DNA of 64,000 nucleotides from Congeria kusceri (GCA_027627225.1 CM051026.1:4421915-4485914); one strand, 5' to 3'. Shown: positions 22,485 through 34,260, numbered from the stretch's first letter. The notes: generated by a model from the sequence alone, not told the origin. Numbers and translations: made by a program.

Positions 22485-23200
22485 GTTTTCCAGCAGGGAA
22501 GGATTTTCAAATAATTTGGCATAAGTGATAAGTATTATGCACCGGTGTGTGGCATGTAAGAATTGGATGCCTAGGTCCAAGGACAAGGTCATACTTAAAA
22601 TTCAAAGATCAAGTTAATGTTTATATGTTAAGATTCTTGTTCAGGCAATAACTTTGTCCAGCATTGAAGGATTTTCAAATAACTTTGATGACCGTTATAA
22701 GACGACGTGTCACGTGCAATAACAAGGCCCGAGGTCATGGTCAAATGTAAAGGTCAAGGTCAAATATAAGATTTAATATCATGGACACTGTCGGAGCATA
22801 ATTTTGTTCAGCATGGAAGAATTTTCAAATTACTTGACAGAACTGATAAGCATAATGAGACAGCATGTGGCCTGCAACAACTAGGTCCTCAAGGTCAATG
22901 TCACGCTTAGAGGTCAAATATAACAGTTTAAGCAATTGAGTTTGACCAAAGTATAATTTTGCCCAGCATGGAAGAATTTTCAAATTACTTGGCAGAAGTG
23001 ATGATCATTATGAGACGGCACGTGGCGTTTAAGAACCAGGTCTGTAGCTCAAACTTCAAGGTCACTTATTAAGGCCAACGGTCAAATAATTGTCTAGAGC
23101 ATCATATTGTCATGCATGCTGGGATTTTCAGTTATATTGGCAGAAATGATCACCATCACCAGATGGTGTGTTGCATGCAAGAACCTGACTTGTAAGGTTA
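22485..23200 (+). repeat. Interspersed repeat family F, ~150-165 bp units
   Basis: GAAGgATTTTCAAATaAcTT recurs at about 22498, 22666, 22819 and 22971, with GGTCAAGGTCAAATAT-like blocks between. The same family occurs at 36650-37095 (AAGGTCAAGGTCACACTTAA). There is no ORF. 22110-22480 and 23200-23570 are AT-rich without recognisable features. Confidence 0.65.
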
Positions 23201-23574
23201 TTGAATTACTTCCATTTTATTTATGAGTGTGCAAAGCATAATTCAAAAAATGATTAAAAGATTTTTGTTAATTCTGCACAGAATGATTTACGATAGCAGG
23301 TGCAAGTAAAGCTTACAAGAATCATAACTGATTATTGCACAGCAATTTTGAATACTACCCTTTTTGTTTTTTTGTTAGGACTAAAACTATTTTGTGATAC
23401 CTCAACTTACTTCACAGAATAAGAGAACACATGAGCAGAAAGTACAGTATAAGAGGACAATTCTCCTTTTGCAAAATGATTTGTATGCATACAGACAAAG
23501 CAGAGAACAGATATATTCCAGACATTGCTCCAATCTGTGAATTTTGTAGACCCTAACAAAGCAGAGCTCATCGC

Positions 23575-23870
23575 CAATTAAACCACGAGGTCGTTATCCC
23601 GAGTGTTTTAATAGCCAAACATCGGAACAACAAAGAGTTGTTTATTGGTCAGTCAACAATGAACATGCGAAAACAGTATTTTGATTCTAACATTATTTTA
23701 CAAATATTTTTGCAATTGTAATGAGAACTATATTTTACTATGCTCCGCTCAGAATTGGGACTACTTTTGGTGTCGTTTATTGGGAAGTTTTACAACTATA
23801 ATTGTGTTCTTTGTCTACAGAAAAATTAGTGAGTATCATGTTAGAATTGCGAATAATTAATAACGAAGCA
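23575..23870 (+). repeat. Fold-back family H fragment (TTGTTTATTGG / ATTAAACCAC)
   Basis: Shares AATTAAACCACGAGG, GAACATGCGAAAAC, TTTGATTCTAACAT, GCAATTGTAATGAGAACTAT, ATTTTAC, TTGTTCTTTGTCTA-AGAAAA and AGAATT with 26080-26350 and 54880-55215. The complete copy is at 54880-55290. Confidence 0.55.
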
Positions 23871-24232
23871 TTGCTAAATGTGATGGCCTTGTTTCTTCAA
23901 ACAATTGACAAAACCCAATTGACAAAACTAATTTTATAATATAAACACTGGTCATCGATGACACATTTGCAGGCGCAGGGACATCAGTAGTAGACATTAA
24001 ATCGCTATGAATGTAATGTACCATTTTGAAAAATAACAAAATTCTGATTGTATCCAGAATTCACGTAACATATTTGTCCATTTACATGGGTTGTTCCGAA
24101 AGAAAAAGACAAACATAAAACAAAATCATACAGCAAAAAACATAACCACCATTGCATAATTATTTAAATATAGTTTAACAAAATTGTGTGTTTGTATGTA
24201 CTCATTGATTTCTATGTTCACCATATCTTCCA

Positions 24233-24319
24233 GTATGTCATTGCCAGGCTGTGGAGACCAAGGAAGAGGCTTTGGATACGATCCTCCCAGTAACAGGCCG
24301 ACTGTTCAGCAGGGCTGGT
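24233..24319 (+). other. Isolated exon-like segment
   Basis: An acceptor-like CATATCTTCCAG is followed by 87 nt of higher GC (TATGTCATTGCCAGGCTGTG onward) and a donor-like GGCTG/GTAACTTAG. One frame reads through without a stop (VCHCQAVETKEEALDTILPV...). No neighbouring exon joins it convincingly and I do not recognise the peptide. It could be a non-coding exon or chance. Confidence 0.25.
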
Positions 24320-24619
24320 AACTTAGTTTCGTGTTATAGAACTCAAATGTATGACTGCATTTACTGTCAGCATATGAACTTTATATGATCTTGACATACA
24401 TACGGAGTAACATCAAATGTAGACTATTACGGGTAATAAATATGTGTGCAATATAAACCTTTTTAAGTAGTGTGGTAAATGTTTATGCAAACAGTATTTA
24501 TGTCTGTTTAAAACCTATGCCGACATATTTGATAATGTTTGATTATCTACCTACCACCCTTATCTATCACCCTTCTGTTGCTTTACAAGTACAGGTGACC
24601 TGTTTAGTACTTACGTTTT

Positions 24620-25637
24620 GAGCTCGACTATTCACCGAATACTTCGAGCTGCACTACTGACCTGTTTGTCCGCATCGCCCTTATGCTCTGGTTAAGGTTT
24701 CTGTAACTGTAACTACTACATATATGACTTAGAAATGTAAGGTTAAGGTTTGCATGCAAGAGAAAATTCAGGTTAAGGAATGCGTGCAACAATTACATAT
24801 CTCTGTAACTACTACAGATATTCAAAAGAAACTTCACACATGTCTTTGAGGTCATTATGTAAGGTCACTGACCAAGGCCCACAAGTCTGACCTGCAATTT
24901 AGCAGAATTATGCCCCTTTTTGTACTTAGAAATTCACGTTGAATTTTGCATGGCAACAACTCCATATCTCTATAACTACTAAAGATAATCAATTGAAACT
25001 TCACACATGTCCTTAGTTCAGTTTAAACCTATTTATTTTAGCTTGATTGCATCGAAAGCCTTGGCTTATAAAGACACTCTCAAGTGCGTTTCCTGGGAAG
25101 AGCCAGTACTTGGTGTGTTGAGAACGCTCCCTGAGTGGGGATCGAACCCGGGAGCTCCGGTCGCAAGGCGGACACCATATCCACTACACCATTGTGACTT
25201 TATATGTCTTCGGAGTCATTATGTAAGGTCACAGACCAAGGCCCATACCTCTAACCAACAATTTAGCAGAAATATGCCCCTTTTTGTACTTGTGAATTCA
25301 GGTTAAAGTTCGCATGCAACAACTCTATATCTCTGTGACTACTACAGATATTCAATTGAAACTTTACATGTGTCTCCAGGGTCATTGTATAAGGTCACTG
25401 ACCAAGGCCCATAGCTCTGACATACAATTTAGTAGGATTATGTCTATATCTGCTACAGATATTCAACTAAAAGATCACACATGTCTTCAATGTCATTATA
25501 TGAGGTCACTGACCATACCACATATCTGTGACCAGTATTTTAGGAGAAGTATGCCTCTTTTTTGTAGTGATAAAGGCTGAAAACTCTGACAAAGCGGTTG
25601 AATAGTTGAGCGCGCTGTCCTGAGACAGCTCTTGTTA
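24620..25637 (+). repeat. Interspersed repeat family G (complete, with nested SINE)
   Basis: The fold-back AGCTCGA..ATTC/GAAT..TCGAGCT (24621-24650) is followed by core units (ATATCTCTGTAACTACTACA, AAACTTCACACATGTCTT, AAGGTCACTGACCAAGGCCC, AATTATGCCCCTTTTTGTAC). It ends GAATAGTTGAGCGCG, hairpin CTGTC-CTGA-GACAG (25615-25628) and CTCTTGTT. One unit is interrupted by the SINE at about 25013-25200. A sister copy is at 34894-35632. Confidence 0.75.
25013..25200 (-). mobile_element. tRNA-derived SINE (minus strand), nested
   Basis: Read on the minus strand from 25200, it begins GTCACAATGGTGTAGTGGAT (A box), passes a degenerate anticodon arm with loop CTTGCGA, and reaches GGGTTCGATCCCC (B box). 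The body has ACCAAGTACTGGCTCTTCCC and runs to about 25013. It interrupts a family G unit: the host text ACACATGTC(C)TT lies on the left and TATATGTCTTCGG on the right, so a short target duplication around ATGTCTT is likely. Body fragments recur at 38780 and 39300. Confidence 0.7.
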
Positions 25638-25733
25638 ATATAAAGCTTGATGAAGTCTTCACTGATAATCATTAACACAACATCCACATGAGTGCCAGTA
25701 TTATTTGGTTGTATTTATACACATACCCGAACA

Positions 25734-25889
25734 GATGCACCTGGCAGTGATGTACAGAAAATAGATTGGTCAGCCAGGGAGTAAACAGCTGGAATGGAAC
25801 TCGAGCCAGACACAGGACCTGTACCGACAGAAGTGACATTGGTTGTGGTAGCTATTGAGTTGAGGATTGCAACCCGAGGTATTGCCAAG
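25734..25889 (+). pseudogene. Second TSP1-like exon relic
   Basis: ATTGGTCAGCCAG, TGGAATGGAACTCGAGCCAG, CCTGTACCGACAG and GATTGCAACCC match 2066-2205 in order, and both copies end at the donor context GCCAAG/GTAAGATGACAT. Here an in-frame stop and a deletion break the WS..GNGTRAR reading. An acceptor-like CCCGAACAG precedes it. Family attribution rests on the better-preserved copy at 2030-2222. Confidence 0.35.
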
Positions 25890-25971
25890 GTAAGATGACA
25901 TGGAGATCAACAAAGACAGTTGCTAAAGCAGTGAAAGGCTGCCCAAATGCAGTGTGGTTGCACCCAACAGA

Positions 25972-26350
25972 TTTTTAGCTCACCTGATCTCGAACTGAGA
26001 TATATTGTGGTCAGTCATCCTCCGGCATCTGTTGTTAATTAAAAAATATTTTTGCATTTAGAGTTGTTCATTGTCTAATAAACACCGATATTGTGTTCTG
26101 ATGCGTATGAATTAAACCACAAGGCTGTTAGTGTTTTTTAGCCGATAAACGACGATAATGCGAAAGCGAAAGTTATTTCAATTGTAACATGACCTAAAAA
26201 CTTCGTTTTTGCAATTACAATGCAAACAATATTTTACAGTTTCTGAAGTATATTTTGGGGTTGTTTATTGGTAGTTAAACAACGTTCAATTTTGTTCTTT
26301 GTCTATAGAAAACTGCACAAGACATGTTAGAATTGTCATTCATTGTGAAC
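25972..26350 (+). repeat. AGCTCACCTGA start followed by fold-back family H
   Basis: TTTTAGCTCACCTGATCTCG at 25974 is a decayed 5' fold-back like that at 13658. From about 26080, GTGTTCTGATGCGTATGAAT, TAAACCACAAGG, TAAACGACGATAATGCGAAA, GCAATTACAATGCAAAC and TTGTTCTTTGTCTATAGAAA match 54930-55200. Non-coding. Confidence 0.55.
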
Positions 26351-26931
26351 ATTTTGCTTTAAACAACCTGTTCTCTGAAAACACTACAAGGAAGTTGAAA
26401 AACTTGAAAAAATGGGCTTAATTATTTGTTCAGATTCTTTCCAATGAAGTTGTTCTTGTAAAAATGGTAAATATATACTTTTTATTTTTTACAGTTGCTG
26501 CCTTAGACTTTTTATTTGAAGTTTGATTGTTAGTCATCACAGAATCAGTTGGAATTTACATTTGATACTGACAGTATGTCATTAATATGGGTCAGACAAT
26601 TAAAGTGTTTCAGGACAGGAGTTGTCTCCCTTAGATTTTCATTATTGAAGATTGAATTATATAGCAAGATTTAAACGGTGCAATTGTTTTAAAATCACTA
26701 AAAAACATAAGTCCTGTCAGTATGCTGTTTTGGCAAAAGGAAGTGACAACTGTGATAAAATAGTCAGTGTGGGAAATCTCGTACATACCGGTAATAAACA
26801 TTCTATAGACATTAATCAGTACACGTTTAAACCAGCTGTATTTGGTCTTTGTGATAAAAACTAGTTTATTGTAACCTACTATTCAGCTACAAACCTTCTT
26901 TGGTGCAGTGTAAAGTTTAATGTAACCCAAT

Positions 26932-26957
26932 ACTCACGTGACCTAATACTCACGTGA
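26932..26957 (+). promoter_or_regulatory. Paired TCACGTGA boxes upstream of the B-box gene
   Basis: ACTCACGTGACC and ACTCACGTGACA sit 16 bp apart (CACGTG at 26935 and 26951), about 225-245 bp before the ATG at 27180. TCACGTGA is the M-box/CLEAR core recognised by MITF/TFE-type bHLH-zip factors. A role here is inference from sequence and position only; part of the doubling is a local 16 bp duplication (AATACTCACGTGAC). Confidence 0.4.
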
Positions 26958-27179
26958 CAGTTTAGATAGTTACACTGTTCACTTGTATCAGTCCACTGAG
27001 CGTCATTTGAAGGTTATCTTGGTTTTTGTTCAGTTGGAAATTTTTGATTGCTTGACTATTGACATTAGCATTTAATGTGTGTTTTCTGGACTATTAATTA
27101 TTTAAACGAGATACTGGGACATTAATATTTAAGCTGAATTTAAGTTGAAACTTTTGTTTGTTGAAAGTCAGTTAGCAAA

Positions 27180-30100
27180 ATGGCAACATTTTCTGTGTCT
27201 TCTGTTGCTCAAGGGTCAGATGAATTTAAAGATTTTTGTTGTTCGACCTGCGAAGACCAATCTATTGAGGTAGTCGCAGAATTTTACTGTGAAACATGTT
27301 TGAAGTTTTACTGTGGACAATGTATTCATCATCATGGTCAGTTGTTTAAAACTCATTCCCCTTATGGAAGGGGAGATATGAAGAAATGGCCAGCTTCAAA
27401 GAAGGTGGAGGATTTTCTGTTGAAATGCGAACTTCACAAAGATGAAAAATTGAAAATGTTCTGTAAAGACCACGGACAACTTTGCTGCTCAAATTGTGTT
27501 CTACTTAATCACAGGTATCATAAGACATTTTTGTTAAAATTATTGTTCACATAACAATTATCTTTATTATTAGACAATTAACTTTTTAGACTAATATGAT
27601 TGAGTCTGATAATTATTATTAGCAAAAATTAAGTTGAGGACAATATAGAAACTTGTGGCTTGAGAAACCAATATAATTATATAACAGAAAAGATGCAGTT
27701 TTAAACTTCCTGTTTTTACCTGGATACCAATGTTTAACAGGTAAACTGACTACCTGAATGATAAGATCAATAGCGGCTACACATCGAGGGTTGATCCTGT
27801 AACTATTGTATCTGATATAGAAATGTTAAGTTATTACAATTCCATTATTGTGTTTTCTTCATTACTTTGCAAACAAGACCCTTTATTCCAATGCTGGCAT
27901 ATTCATTTCAAGCTCCTTGGCCAAAGGCCAGCGAGCTTATGCTATGGCGGTTCGTCCATCGTTTGTGTGTGCTTGCGTCCGTAGATAATTTCTTTACATT
28001 ACATCATCTTCTAAACCTGTTGGCCAACGTTCTGAAACTTTACACAAATGTTTCTTGGATTGTCCTCTTTCAAAGTCGCTCAAATCGTTCCAGGTCTGCT
28101 GCACAAAATGGCCACCAGAGCTATAAATAAATAAATCTTTGAATGACATCTCATCCTTAACCCCTGGGTGGATGTTCAGATACTTTAAGAAAAATGTTCC
28201 TTGAGAGGTCCTTTACCAAATGGTCGCGCTCCATTGAAAAAAACATGGTCGCCAGGGGGCGGGGCAATTTTCTCTTAAATGGCTGTATTTAAAACTTTGA
28301 ATAAATTTTCGCACCACTGTTCCTTGGGTGGTTCACTACAAAAGTTTCTCAAACTGTTAAGGTCTGTTGTTATAGCTGCCATGGAGGCGGGGCCTTTTTA
28401 CCTTATATGTCTTTATTGAAAGTTTTGGAAAATCTGTTTGTCAGAAACGACTTTTTAGATTTTGAACTTATTTTACAGAAATGTTCCTTGGGTGGTTCTC
28501 TAGCAAAGTTGCTCAAATGGTTTAGGTCCTGGGCGTGGGACCATTTGTCTTTATATGGTTATATTTTGAACTTTGAAGATCTTAATGTTAGAAACCACAG
28601 CTTGGATTAAGTTCTCTGCCAAAATTAACCATTTTGATTTATTTTTTAAAAAGGCATCCAGTGTGTGGGACCTCTTTTCCTTACATAGTAAATCAGGGTC
28701 CTTTTGCTTCTGACAGTCCTTACTTAATAAGCCAGTGGAGCGATACAGGCACTCCTGTGCTTCTTGTTTTATTTTATGTGTTTAATGCATGTCAATATCC
28801 AGTGTCAGAATATACCAGTATTGTATTGAAATGTAAACCATCCATCTCACAAGCTTTAAAATAAGAATATGTATAATAGTATTGTCTTAATATTTAAGAA
28901 AAATCTGCCAAATTAATTTAGGCACGTTATTATAATATACTGTATTTTGTTACAGACAGTGCACCAAAGTGACGCTTATATCTGAGTGTGGCAAAACCCA
29001 GTCAACTGACCTGCAGCAGTTTGCAGTAAAGCTTCAAACAATTCGGGAACAAATGAACAAGCTTCAAACAAATTGGGAGACCGGCATTAAATCACTGCAG
29101 GGTTCATATGATGAACAATTACACAAAATACAAGAAACACGCAGGAAAATAAATGACACTTTAGACAATATTGAAAAAATCACTTTGAAGGAAATGAAAA
29201 ATACACTCACAAGCCTGCACGCTTCTCTCAAGACTGATGTGAACAACTGCAGAAGGTTTCGTGACGACTTGAAAATACTGCATGAAGCCATTCAGGACAT
29301 AAGTGATATGAGCATGAAAGAACTCTCCTTTATAGCAAGCAAGAAATGTAGCAACAAAATACGACAGTCAGAAACATATTTGAAGGAGAACTCTGTTCAG
29401 GTTAAAAGTTCACTAACATTCCAGCCTAACAGTGACATTGAGCAGTACTTGTCCAAACTGTCCGGTCTGGGGAGGATTGTACACAGTACCCAGCCATTGA
29501 CAGTGCAGGGAAACCCAGACCAAGTATTGACTGTTAAAGGAAAGTCAGAGTATAATGTGAGCATACCAAGTGATTCATCAGCATGCTGGATCAGTGGCAT
29601 ATGTGTTCTCCCTGATGGCCAGATTCTTGTTGTAGACAACGATAATAAGAAATTAAAGCTGCTGGACCAGCAGCAGTACAGGGTGCTTACTCATTGTGAT
29701 GTGTCTACTGATCCATGTGACATATGTCATATAACACACAGTGAAGTTGCTGTTACTGTGAATGATGCTAACACACATGAGATCCAGTTTATCTCTGTCA
29801 ACAATGGGCAGCTGGTGAAGGGCAGGAAGCTTCAGTTACAACATCACTGTGTAGGTATCGCCCACCACCAGGGGGAGCTGTATGTCACTGATTATACTGC
29901 ACTGTACAAGTACGCACTGAGTGGGAAACTGGTCAGCAAGCTGTATGAGGGTACATCAGATAGTCTTACAGGTTAGAATCATGGCGGGTTCATCCGGATA
30001 TTATTAGAAATATGTATCATAAAGTAATTGTAAGACTGCATAGTTGTAGAATGTACATGTGTCAGTTTATTATTACAACAGCAGTTAAGAATGATTTTCA

Positions 30101-31347
30101 ATATTATTGATTTATATATATAAGTTATCAGGCATTTTGACTGTCACTCCTGACTTCATGGCATGTCTATAAATAGACAGTGAGTGCAAATCAATGACAC
30201 ACTCTGTGACCTGCTGTCTATATTTTGTGGTTTTCAAGGAAATATACGTGCATTATTGTTTCATAATTCATCGTGTTTCCAAACGTTATATGAAGTAAAT
30301 AAACTTTAAATTGTAGTTGAAATTTGTTAAATTAATAGATTTTTATTTGTAAAACTGTTTAAATAACAACTGGCTTGTGTTACTTGTGTAGAAGAACAAA
30401 AGAGAAGTTTTATTTCATGTTGTTTTGAAACATATTTCCTGTTGTAAAAGCTTAACTTCTGTTATTATAATGTACATGTTATAAATATGTCAGCCAGTGT
30501 CAGCTATAGAATAACACAGATGTCAGTAATCGTGTATACATGTATAGAAAATCTATTAATACTGCATATGCCATAGTTGCATCAGCTGACACATTCATGT
30601 ATACATGTATAGAAAATCTATTAATACTGCATATGCCATAGTTGCATCAGCTGACACATTCATGTATACATGTATAGGAAATATGTTATTACTGCATATA
30701 GTTACGCATTCATGCGTACATGTTCACTGTACCGTGTAATCGTTTCCATCTGTGTAATTGTGGTAGACTTCAATTCTAACTCACCAGTCAACGTGTCAAA
30801 CTTTTAGGCAATAAACTGATACAGAACCTTCCTGTCACACTAAAATATTTATTATTATTGGATTTTATGCAGATCTTTAAGAGGCGTAATTGTCTGTTTA
30901 ACGACGCATTAATAATACGATGTCACTGCAGTTTGTGTATTAACATTATGAAACATTTAAAGTCATTTAATATCTTGATGTGACTCTGTTTTTGCAGTAT
31001 GGAGGTGTGCTGTGAGTCCCACTGGGGATCGTATATACATCACCAACCACTCCCAGCACAAGCTCCTCACCCTGGCCAGGGATGGGTCGGTACTCTCTAC
31101 ATTGAAGGGCCCTGAACTACAATACCCAGGTGCTGTACATGTGACACCTGCAGGCCAGGTGTTGGTCTGTGGATACGTGTCCCAGACTATCATACAGGTG
31201 GACAGTGAGGGCAGGAAGAAGCTGGCCACTGTGGCTACAGACAGGGATGGAGTGCGTTACCCATGGTCAGTCTGCTACAACAGGCACACAGCCTCCATCA
31301 TTGTGGGACAACGTGACAACAACATCCTGGTGTTCAAAGTGCAATAG
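27180..31347 (+). CDS. TRIM-like B-box protein with coiled coil and beta-propeller-like C-terminus (3 exons, no RING)
   Basis: Exons are 27180-27514, 28956-29971 and 30998-31347. All introns are GT-AG and the phases join to 1701 nt, 566 aa plus stop. Residues about 20-60 form a first B-box (CSTC..YCETC..YCGQC..HHH..H) and 83-114 a second (CELH..MFC..H..LCCSNC..H). The second is completed only across the exon 1/2 junction, giving LLNHRQCTKVTLISE. Residues about 115-260 are heptad-rich and glutamine-rich (coiled coil). About 315-566 carry repeated LPDGQILVVDN, GELYVTD, SPTGDRIYITN and TPAGQVLVCGY strands, as in NHL/YVTN-type propellers. There is no RING upstream, so ubiquitin-ligase activity is not implied. 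Such B-box proteins are strongly expanded in bivalves and often linked to innate immunity (family knowledge). A candidate polyadenylation signal AATAAA lies at 32011. Exon 1 alone would read on into the intron for 14 codons. Confidence 0.9.
27515..28955 (+). other. Intron 1 of the B-box gene, containing interspersed repeats
   Basis: 27895-28770 is a hairpin-type repeat. The start CTCCTTGGCCAAAGGCCAGC is a fold-back (TTGGCC/GGCCA), then GGTTCGTCCATCG and units of the 158 bp family seen at 1-700 (ATGTTCCTTGGGTGGTTCTC, ACATGGTCGCCAGGGG). The end is GAGCGATACAGGC, stem GCAC-TCCT-GTGC (28749-28760) and TTCTTGTTTT. The rest is AT-rich. ORFs of 67-87 codons here lie in repeat sequence. Confidence 0.65.
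29972..30997 (+). other. Intron 2 of the B-box gene, with a 65 bp tandem repeat
   Basis: Between 30533 and about 30720 a 65 bp unit (TGTATACATGTATAGAAAAT, ACTGCATATGCCATAGTTGC, ATCAGCTGACACATTC) is present twice exactly and a third time in diverged, shortened form. The self-complementary TGTATACATGTATA starts each unit. The remainder is AT-rich intron. Confidence 0.7.
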
Positions 31348-32275
31348 CTTACTTTTACATGTATCAGACATTTGTATAATAACAAATATGGTTATCTTAA
31401 AATGACCTTATGTATTTATATTGAAACTTATGTATTGTGTAATGTATTATTTTTCAAATTTATGTATTGTGTATTGTGTTATGTTTCAAAACACAATTGT
31501 GGTTTAGGATCTACAATATGTTTGTATAAACAATATTTTTATCCGAAAATGACAGTGTATTTTTGGACATTGGAACCGATATTCTACCGTCTGTGTCTTA
31601 CATAATTGCTATTGCATTTTACATAACTTAACAAATTAACATATACTGTATGCCAAACGACAAAGACTATTGTAGTTTGAAGTTAATGTTTGTACATAAA
31701 TATACATGTACATGACACTTGCTATTTTTAGACATACTGACATTTCTATGTACATGTAAGAAATTTATTTGATCAGTTACTTGAAAACATGACACTAATG
31801 TTATATAAATACTTTTATTTGAAATCTGAAGAGTTTTTTAAAATTTTATCCAGTAAAAAGACATTGATCTTTTGAGTATTGTTTACTTCAAAGATAGAAA
31901 ATGAATATATAATGTGAAATTGGTTAATTTCATTATGTTTAATGCTGATAATGATTTAACATTGTTTATTTTTACATCGATACTTGTGCTTGCAGTTAAA
32001 TAGATAGTTAAATAAATGACTAAATAGATAATCATTAAAAACATCTAGAATGACTTGTAGACTTTTATCAGATACTTAGCTATGATTTTCTGTTGTTTTG
32101 TGTGTGCAGTAATTGTGGTACAAACTACTTGGGTCAAAGTGAGTGCTGCCCTGACTGAGCTAACAGTTTAAGAGCAATCTGTTGAACAGTATCTGTATAA
32201 CTCACAGTTTAATATTGTTTGTTTCCAACTGTCTGTTGAGAGTTTAGTTTATCCGTCTCAAAAAACATTTCTACA
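31348..32275 (+). other. 3' untranslated/intergenic AT-rich sequence
   Basis: No ORF with protein-like composition. AATAAA at 32011-32016 is the first exact polyadenylation hexamer downstream of the B-box stop codon. Confidence 0.4.
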
Positions 32276-33250
32276 TCAATGACCAGGTTGAACTAGAAAT
32301 AATAGACACTTTATCGAACAATTTATCCACCATCTTTATGGAAAGTTTTCAACACCAAGTGCTCAGAACGCAGAAAGTAAGGTTGTGAAATAGATTTTGA
32401 AGGCAAACGTAAAACAAAGATCGACGTGGCACTCAACGGATGGAGCACATACTTCTAGAAACTGTACTCGTTTACAAAGAACCCTGAGTTTGACGCCAAC
32501 CACAAACAGTTTGTAGATGGATATGTAACATCAAGCAAAAATCTTCCCGACCGAGAGCTTTCCTACGAAACAGGCAACAGAGGACTGCAAAGACTGTTCA
32601 AAGGTCACCTGATGAACAAAGGTGCCACCGTCACCTACGAGCACCCGAAGTATGGTGACCTCGAATTGACATCTCTTCTGTATGCTGTTTAATTCAATGT
32701 CCAATGAAAAAATGCCTGCCAGTTTCAAGCATGACCTTACAGAGGAAAGGGAGAAACACTTAACAGACTCTTCTTAATGTCACAGAGCCATATTGTTTCA
32801 ACCAGTGATATCAAATTTGTTTGCAAAGCTAATTTTTCTACCATCAAGAACACACCAGCTCTGTCCAAGTTCAAGAACCTGTGGTATGGATTCCAGAAGA
32901 AGTGCTTCAAAATTGTCTCGTGTTTGCTTTAAGCAGCCCATGATTTCTGCTGTGAACGAGGAAGCAGTCTGCACATATCATGATGCACAGTCTGCACTCA
33001 TTAAAGTATGGACAAATGGGCTCGTGTATAAATTGAATCACATCTGAATTAACGATACAATGCTGAGAATTATATCAGACTTAGCACAAGCGGTGTCATC
33101 TCACGTGGATGCGTGTCAGAGCCCATCCCAATCCAGCAGGGTACCAGACATCTCAAGGAAAATACCCCTTACGACAGACCACACCAAGCAGCCAATTGGA
33201 GGTACGCTCCTGTCCCTGATACGCAGCATCCGGAAGAAACGGTAAAACTT
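32275..33250 (+). pseudogene. Decayed coding-like sequence, unidentified
   Basis: GC content rises and long open stretches with natural amino-acid use appear, broken by stops and shifts: one around 32400-32690 (GKRKTKIDVALNGWSTYF..., then NPEFDANHKQFVDGYV...), another around 32815-32930 (KANFSTIKNTPALSKFKNLW...). I recognise no family. It may be the upstream part of the retrotransposon relic that follows or an unrelated processed copy. Confidence 0.35.
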
Positions 33251-33539
33251 AACATTTCTGCAAAGCTCTTTACCATAGCTCGGACACATTGACCTGACAC
33301 TCATGAACTCTATTAGCATCAATTACGCGCTTGAATTGTTACCTGTATTTATACTCGGTTGTGTTGCTGCGCATGTTTCACGTGTTTAATGATGCCATAA
33401 CTGTATTTTCAATAAAATACTCTTTCATCAATTTAACTTGATTCCAATACAGAAACTAAGTATTCCTGGTAACGGATTAGTAATATATTGATGTACAAAG
33501 GTCAGTGCCAGGTTTAAGTGTCCGAACAATCACCACTTC

Positions 33540-34260
33540 TTCCCAAAACACTTTAGGATGCAAGCTATGGGACACGATCACCAATGCAGAGATGCAGCAG
33601 TTAGAAATAGCCATCACTACTGCCTGGAACATGTTCAAGATCTGCCCCACGTTTCTGGCGTCGACACGGTTACCTCTATGATGGGAATGACGTCTATTGA
33701 AGTACCTCCAAAAACAAATTTTTCGGGGAACACTATACCCTTTTCCTCCAAATGAGCCATGCCACATCCTGTTCACATACCGACTGTCAGAGCTGTGCGA
33801 ACACCAGAACCTGGGCTTCATACCAGATATCATGGTGAGAACTTAACAAATATCAGCTACAACATTACATGACAAACTTTAAAAATTAAAGGGGCATTTC
33901 CAACAAAAGCAACATGGAAGTCAATGGGGAAGGACATTGGCGCAATCGACTAGAACAAGACAGGGACTTTTTCTTCAAAAAGCCTCACTGCAGCCACCAT
34001 ATGAAAGTTCACAAGGATCTGCCCAGACAGCCTCAAACTCATGAAGTTCCTGCCCTGCTTGTGTTGCAAGAGACCATCAATCCAATCAGCCCGTCACATA
34101 TGCAAATTGTTCACAACAAGTGCAGCAAACTGGAACACATTCAAATCCACTTTCCTGGATCTAACGCACTATCCCAGCTGCCATATTCTTCGACAAAGTC
34201 TGTTTACTTAGCTTACCACTGAGTGAAGTTCTACGACAGGCTCCACATGAAGAACTGATG
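33540..34260 (+). pseudogene. Non-LTR retrotransposon (LINE) ORF2 C-terminal relic
   Basis: Broken frames read GCKLWDTITNAEMQQLEIAI, then NLGFIPDIM, then AFPTKATWKSMGKDIGAID. The order 'LYGCxLWDxxxxxxMxxLExA ... GFIPDI ... FPxKxxWK' is what I recall of the region after the reverse transcriptase in bivalve LINEs, including a late cysteine-containing segment (CLCCKRPSIQSARHM). At least two frameshifts and several stops show it is dead. The catalytic reverse transcriptase domain is not visible upstream. Identification is from memory of the family pattern. Confidence 0.45.

Noticed and set aside
33914..34222. 102-codon ORF as a gene
   Set aside because: A neighbouring frame over the same bases fits the LINE C-terminal pattern better and is broken; this frame is a shadow.
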